Part shown: positions 61,795 to 64,000 of the stretch, piece after piece
How positions within the stretch are numbered: position 1 is the first letter of the stretch
Layout of the letters: each line of letters starts with the position of its first letter
Assembly (NCBI GenBank): GCA_050288425.1
Contig: JBNKDU010000126.1
Span: forward strand, 53,503-117,502
From: JARRKU01 sp050288425
GTDB taxonomy: Bacteria > Desulfobacterota > Desulfobacteria > Desulfobacterales > Desulfosarcinaceae
Length of the DNA stretch: 64,000 nt
Direction of reading: 5' to 3'
The notes under the pieces: generated by a model
The model's database searches: none
Told to the model about the DNA's origin: nothing
What the model saw: the letters and a program-made list of their open reading frames with translations, nothing else
Translations under genes and position numbers: made by a program

Positions 61795-63402
61795 ATGACT
61801 CAGCAGAAAATATCACGCCGCACTTTTCTTACGACAAGCGCAATAGCTGGACTCGCCATGGTGATTGACTGGAGCGCAATCGATGCCCTTGCCGCCAAGA
61901 TACAGGACAAAAAGGATCTCCCTGTTGTTGTCATCGGAGCAGGGCTTGGGGGGCTATGCTGTGGGGCGCTATTAGCTAAACGGGGTTTTCCGGTTACGGT
62001 TGTTGAACAACACGATATTCCGGGAGGATATGCAACAACCTTTGATCGGGTTGCAGGGAAATTTACCTTTGAGGTGTCTTTGCACCGTATGTCCGCAGAC
62101 CGCGAATTACAGCATCTTCTGAAGGAATTAGGTGTCTTGGATAAAATCGAGTTTGTCAAAATTCCGAATACCAGCCGAGTTATTACACCAAGGCGGGATA
62201 TCAGGGTGGCAGACGACTTGAAACAAATGGCTAATGGTTTAATCGAAAAATTCCCAAAAGAAAAAAAGGGCATTGAGAGCTATCTTGCGGAAATGAAGGC
62301 TGTGGTAGCTGAACTGGAATTGCTTAAAACAAAAGGGGGCGGGAGGAATATGGCTTCCCTATATCCCAAATTATGGAAAATAAAGGATCAAACTGTCGCT
62401 GATTTTATTGATGAACATATAAGAGAACCGGAGATAAAGGAATCTCTTGCGGTTGGATCGATAGGGACATTTGGATTGCCACCATCCAAGTTGTCCGCAT
62501 TTATGTTTATCATGGCCCGAGCATCGGAACAATATTATATTAAAAGACGTTCACAGGATTTGAGTGATGCATTGGCTAAATCCATCGAAGAATCCGGTGG
62601 CGAAATTATATACGAGAATATGATAGAAAAAATTACCTTAAAGAATGAAGCTGTTTCCGGAGTCGTCACATCAGAGGGGAAGCATCTGCACGCTAAGATT
62701 GTTATCAGCAATGCCAATGCAATAACAACTCTAAATAATATGCTACCTTCCGAAACGCTTCCACCTGACTATTTAAGCAGGATAAATGGTTACGGAACCA
62801 GCCTGTCGACGTTTGTGATCTGGCTCGGTCTTAACCGTGAAATACATGAGTCCATCAAAGACGGTCACATCGTTATATCACCCGACCGAGGGATTGAAGC
62901 GGATTACCTATCATGCCTTAGGGGAGAGGTCGAGAAACTGAATATTGGTGTCACTATTTATGACAATTACTATAAAGGCTACTCAAAACCCGGTACATCG
63001 ACGGTGACGATAATTACCGGGAGTGGATTTGAACCTTGGCAGAAATTTGAATCCGACTACAAAGCCGGTCGGAAGGCAGATTATTACAAAGAAAAGGAAA
63101 GATGGACCCGCATCTTGATGGAAAAGGTTGAAGAAAAGGCTATCCCTGGGCTTTCATCCATAGTTGAGGTAATGGAGGCGGCAACTCCTCTTACCAACTG
63201 GCGTTACACCCTGAATCCCGGGGGGTCTATTTACGGGTCTCTTTGCTCTGTTGATAATACCTTTATGGGTCGTATAAAGAATCGAACACCGGTCAACGGT
63301 CTTTATCTGGCAAGTGCCTGGGGATACGCCGGCCCCGGATACGCACCCGGCCTCAAAGGAGGTGAAAGTACCTTTGCGCAGGTGTTGAAAGATTTGGATT
63401 GA
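61795..63402 (+). CDS. Tat-exported FAD-dependent oxidoreductase (phytoene desaturase/carotene isomerase-like)
   Basis: 535 residues. A twin-arginine signal is at the start (ISRRTFLTTSAIAGLAMVI). The FAD-binding motif VVVIGAGLGGLCCGALLAKR is followed by FPVTVVEQHDIPGGYATTF as in the CrtI/NAD(P)/FAD oxidoreductase group. A C-terminal FAD-closing part (NGLYLASAWGYAGPGYAPGL) is present. The protein is probably folded with its cofactor before Tat export. The true substrate is unknown; no carotenoid genes are nearby. Codon use is A/T-rich, unlike the genes before 61 kb, which suggests transfer. Confidence 0.8.
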   Translation: MTQQKISRRTFLTTSAIAGLAMVIDWSAIDALAAKIQDKKDLPVVVIGAGLGGLCCGALLAKRGFPVTVVEQHDIPGGYATTFDRVAGKFTFEVSLHRMSADRELQHLLKELGVLDKIEFVKIPNTSRVITPRRDIRVADDLKQMANGLIEKFPKEKKGIESYLAEMKAVVAELELLKTKGGGRNMASLYPKLWKIKDQTVADFIDEHIREPEIKESLAVGSIGTFGLPPSKLSAFMFIMARASEQYYIKRRSQDLSDALAKSIEESGGEIIYENMIEKITLKNEAVSGVVTSEGKHLHAKIVISNANAITTLNNMLPSETLPPDYLSRINGYGTSLSTFVIWLGLNREIHESIKDGHIVISPDRGIEADYLSCLRGEVEKLNIGVTIYDNYYKGYSKPGTSTVTIITGSGFEPWQKFESDYKAGRKADYYKEKERWTRILMEKVEEKAIPGLSSIVEVMEAATPLTNWRYTLNPGGSIYGSLCSVDNTFMGRIKNRTPVNGLYLASAWGYAGPGYAPGLKGGESTFAQVLKDLD

Positions 63403-63500
63403 TGAAAAATATAGTGATGCCTCTTCAAGACATTAAGTGGTCAGGTCAGGCTCCATTGGCATCAGGCAAATTCTGTTTCAAACATTTGCTGAGGAGGTCT

Positions 63501-63588
63501 TCTAACAAGGCAAATTAACTCAGACTGGGAATAGCCGCGCCGCTTCGCTTTGCGGCTATTTCCATCCGGTTATTTGCAACTTTAAGCC
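63501..63588 (+). other. attC-like hairpin (integron recombination site candidate)
   Basis: Begins tctaacaaggcaaat and ends atttgcaactttaagcc. An imperfect long palindrome: GCAAAT (63,510-63,515) pairs with ATTTGC (63,572-63,577), and AATAGCCGC (63,530-63,538) with GCGGCTATT (63,552-63,560), with unequal bulges between. This layout, a TCTAAC-type left end and a degenerate GTTAGGC-type right end (here TTTAAGC), resembles integron attC sites. The next open reading frame starts 4 bases later, as in gene cassettes. It could alternatively be the terminator of the oxidoreductase gene. Confidence 0.4.
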
Positions 63589-63591
63589 TCT

Positions 63592-64000
63592 ATGGAGAAA
63601 ATGGATCGTTTATCATCAAAACTATTTCACAGGTATGCGAGAAAAGCATTTGGTGAGGTATTAGAGCCATTTGGATTTTTGTGCCAGGGCTCAAAATATT
63701 CAACGTTCTGGCGGAAAATTAGTAAGGATACTTATCATTTTATATTCCCGAATTTATTTTTGCGGGATCCTTTGTACAATGTTCATGTGTTTCCACATTC
63801 CCCGGTTCTCGATGAGGAATTTATAAGGAAGTTTCCGGACGATCTTGGTTTTACAACTGATAGCTTCGGTTACCTCCATTCAAAAACAGGGGTGGGGCCT
63901 GACGAGCAAGGATACCGCTGCAGAACGAAAGAAGGGTTTTTCCGTAATTTTAATAATTTGGTCAAACCAGCTCTAATAAATTACGCTGTCCCATTTTTAG
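63592..64000 (+). CDS. Hypothetical protein, 3' end outside window (possible cassette gene)
   Basis: The frame is open from the ATG at 63592 (a second ATG at 63601 follows GGAG) to the window end, about 136 residues so far. It reads MEKMDRLSSKLFHRYARKAF, then FGFLCQGSKYSTFWRKISKD and FPNLFLRDPLYNVHVFPHSP. The pattern of a short helix followed by a GF-x(4)-G-x(3)-FWRK strand is reminiscent of DUF4304-type proteins, but this is a weak visual match. A+T-rich composition. It begins directly after an attC-like hairpin. Confidence 0.6.
   Translation, partial: MEKMDRLSSKLFHRYARKAFGEVLEPFGFLCQGSKYSTFWRKISKDTYHFIFPNLFLRDPLYNVHVFPHSPVLDEEFIRKFPDDLGFTTDSFGYLHSKTGVGPDEQGYRCRTKEGFFRNFNNLVKPALINYAVPFL

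Overview
The window is a chromosomal segment of a Gram-negative, strictly anaerobic bacterium, most likely a sulfate-reducing Desulfobacterota (Desulfobacterales/Desulfosarcina-like). This rests on the gene families present and is an inference. They include a ferredoxin-linked 2-oxoacid oxidoreductase operon of the VorB/KorA type, a homocysteine-biosynthesis (DUF39) protein, menaquinone genes of the futalosine route, a plant-type DapB, a complete lptC-lptA-lptB-rpoN-hpf-ptsN-rapZ block, and two apparent selenoproteins. Most of the window is G+C-rich. The last 3 kb (from about 61 kb) is clearly A+T-rich and looks acquired.

Layout. 0-3.6 kb: end of a D-Ala-D-Ala ligase, a dispersed structured repeat, a PurD-PurE fusion, a Sua5-family gene and tRNA-Leu(CAA). 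3.6-9.8 kb (minus): a two-gene operon for an exported STN-like protein and a 1,796-residue multi-domain surface protein with a Gly-rich/Cys/TM/basic C-terminal tail. 10.1-11.9 kb (minus): an unknown membrane protein, then two tandem exported rhodanese-like genes. Each is interrupted at the same place by an in-frame TGA followed by a near-identical 7-bp hairpin, which is read here as selenocysteine recoding. 12.1-14 kb: a methyltransferase and a HEAT-repeat protein. 14-24 kb (minus): tRNA-Leu(GAG), secG, tpiA, gap, a mannose-type EIIA, rapZ, ptsN, hpf, rpoN and the LPS export/KDO genes lptB, lptA, lptC, kdsC, kdsA. 24-31 kb (plus): M23 peptidase, homocysteine-biosynthesis protein, RNA cyclic phosphodiesterase, recA, alaS. 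31.1-32.3 kb: a cheX-like gene enclosed by two ~240-265 bp inverted repeats. 32.3-39.9 kb (minus, with one small plus gene): dapB, a MurU-AmgK fusion, plsB, namZ. 40-48.5 kb (plus): a P-loop ATPase, the four-gene 2-oxoacid:ferredoxin oxidoreductase, hisC, cmk, rpsA, sppA. 48.5-60.9 kb: a YciO-type protein (minus), then guaB, dnaE, mqnD, mqnB, der, a DUF898 membrane protein with an M48 protease, and two lipoproteins. 61-64 kb: A+T-rich DNA with a Tat-exported phytoene-desaturase-like oxidoreductase, an attC-like hairpin and a gene that runs off the end.

The most interesting element is the tandem pair of exported rhodanese selenoproteins (C-x-U active-site loop), each with its own SECIS-like hairpin. 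Conventional gene calling truncates both at the TGA. Next are a dispersed ~150-bp structured repeat whose inner stem shows compensatory changes across three copies, and the inverted-repeat-bounded cheX unit. The MurU-AmgK fusion and NamZ, 4 kb apart, together suggest a MurNAc salvage route for cell-wall recycling.
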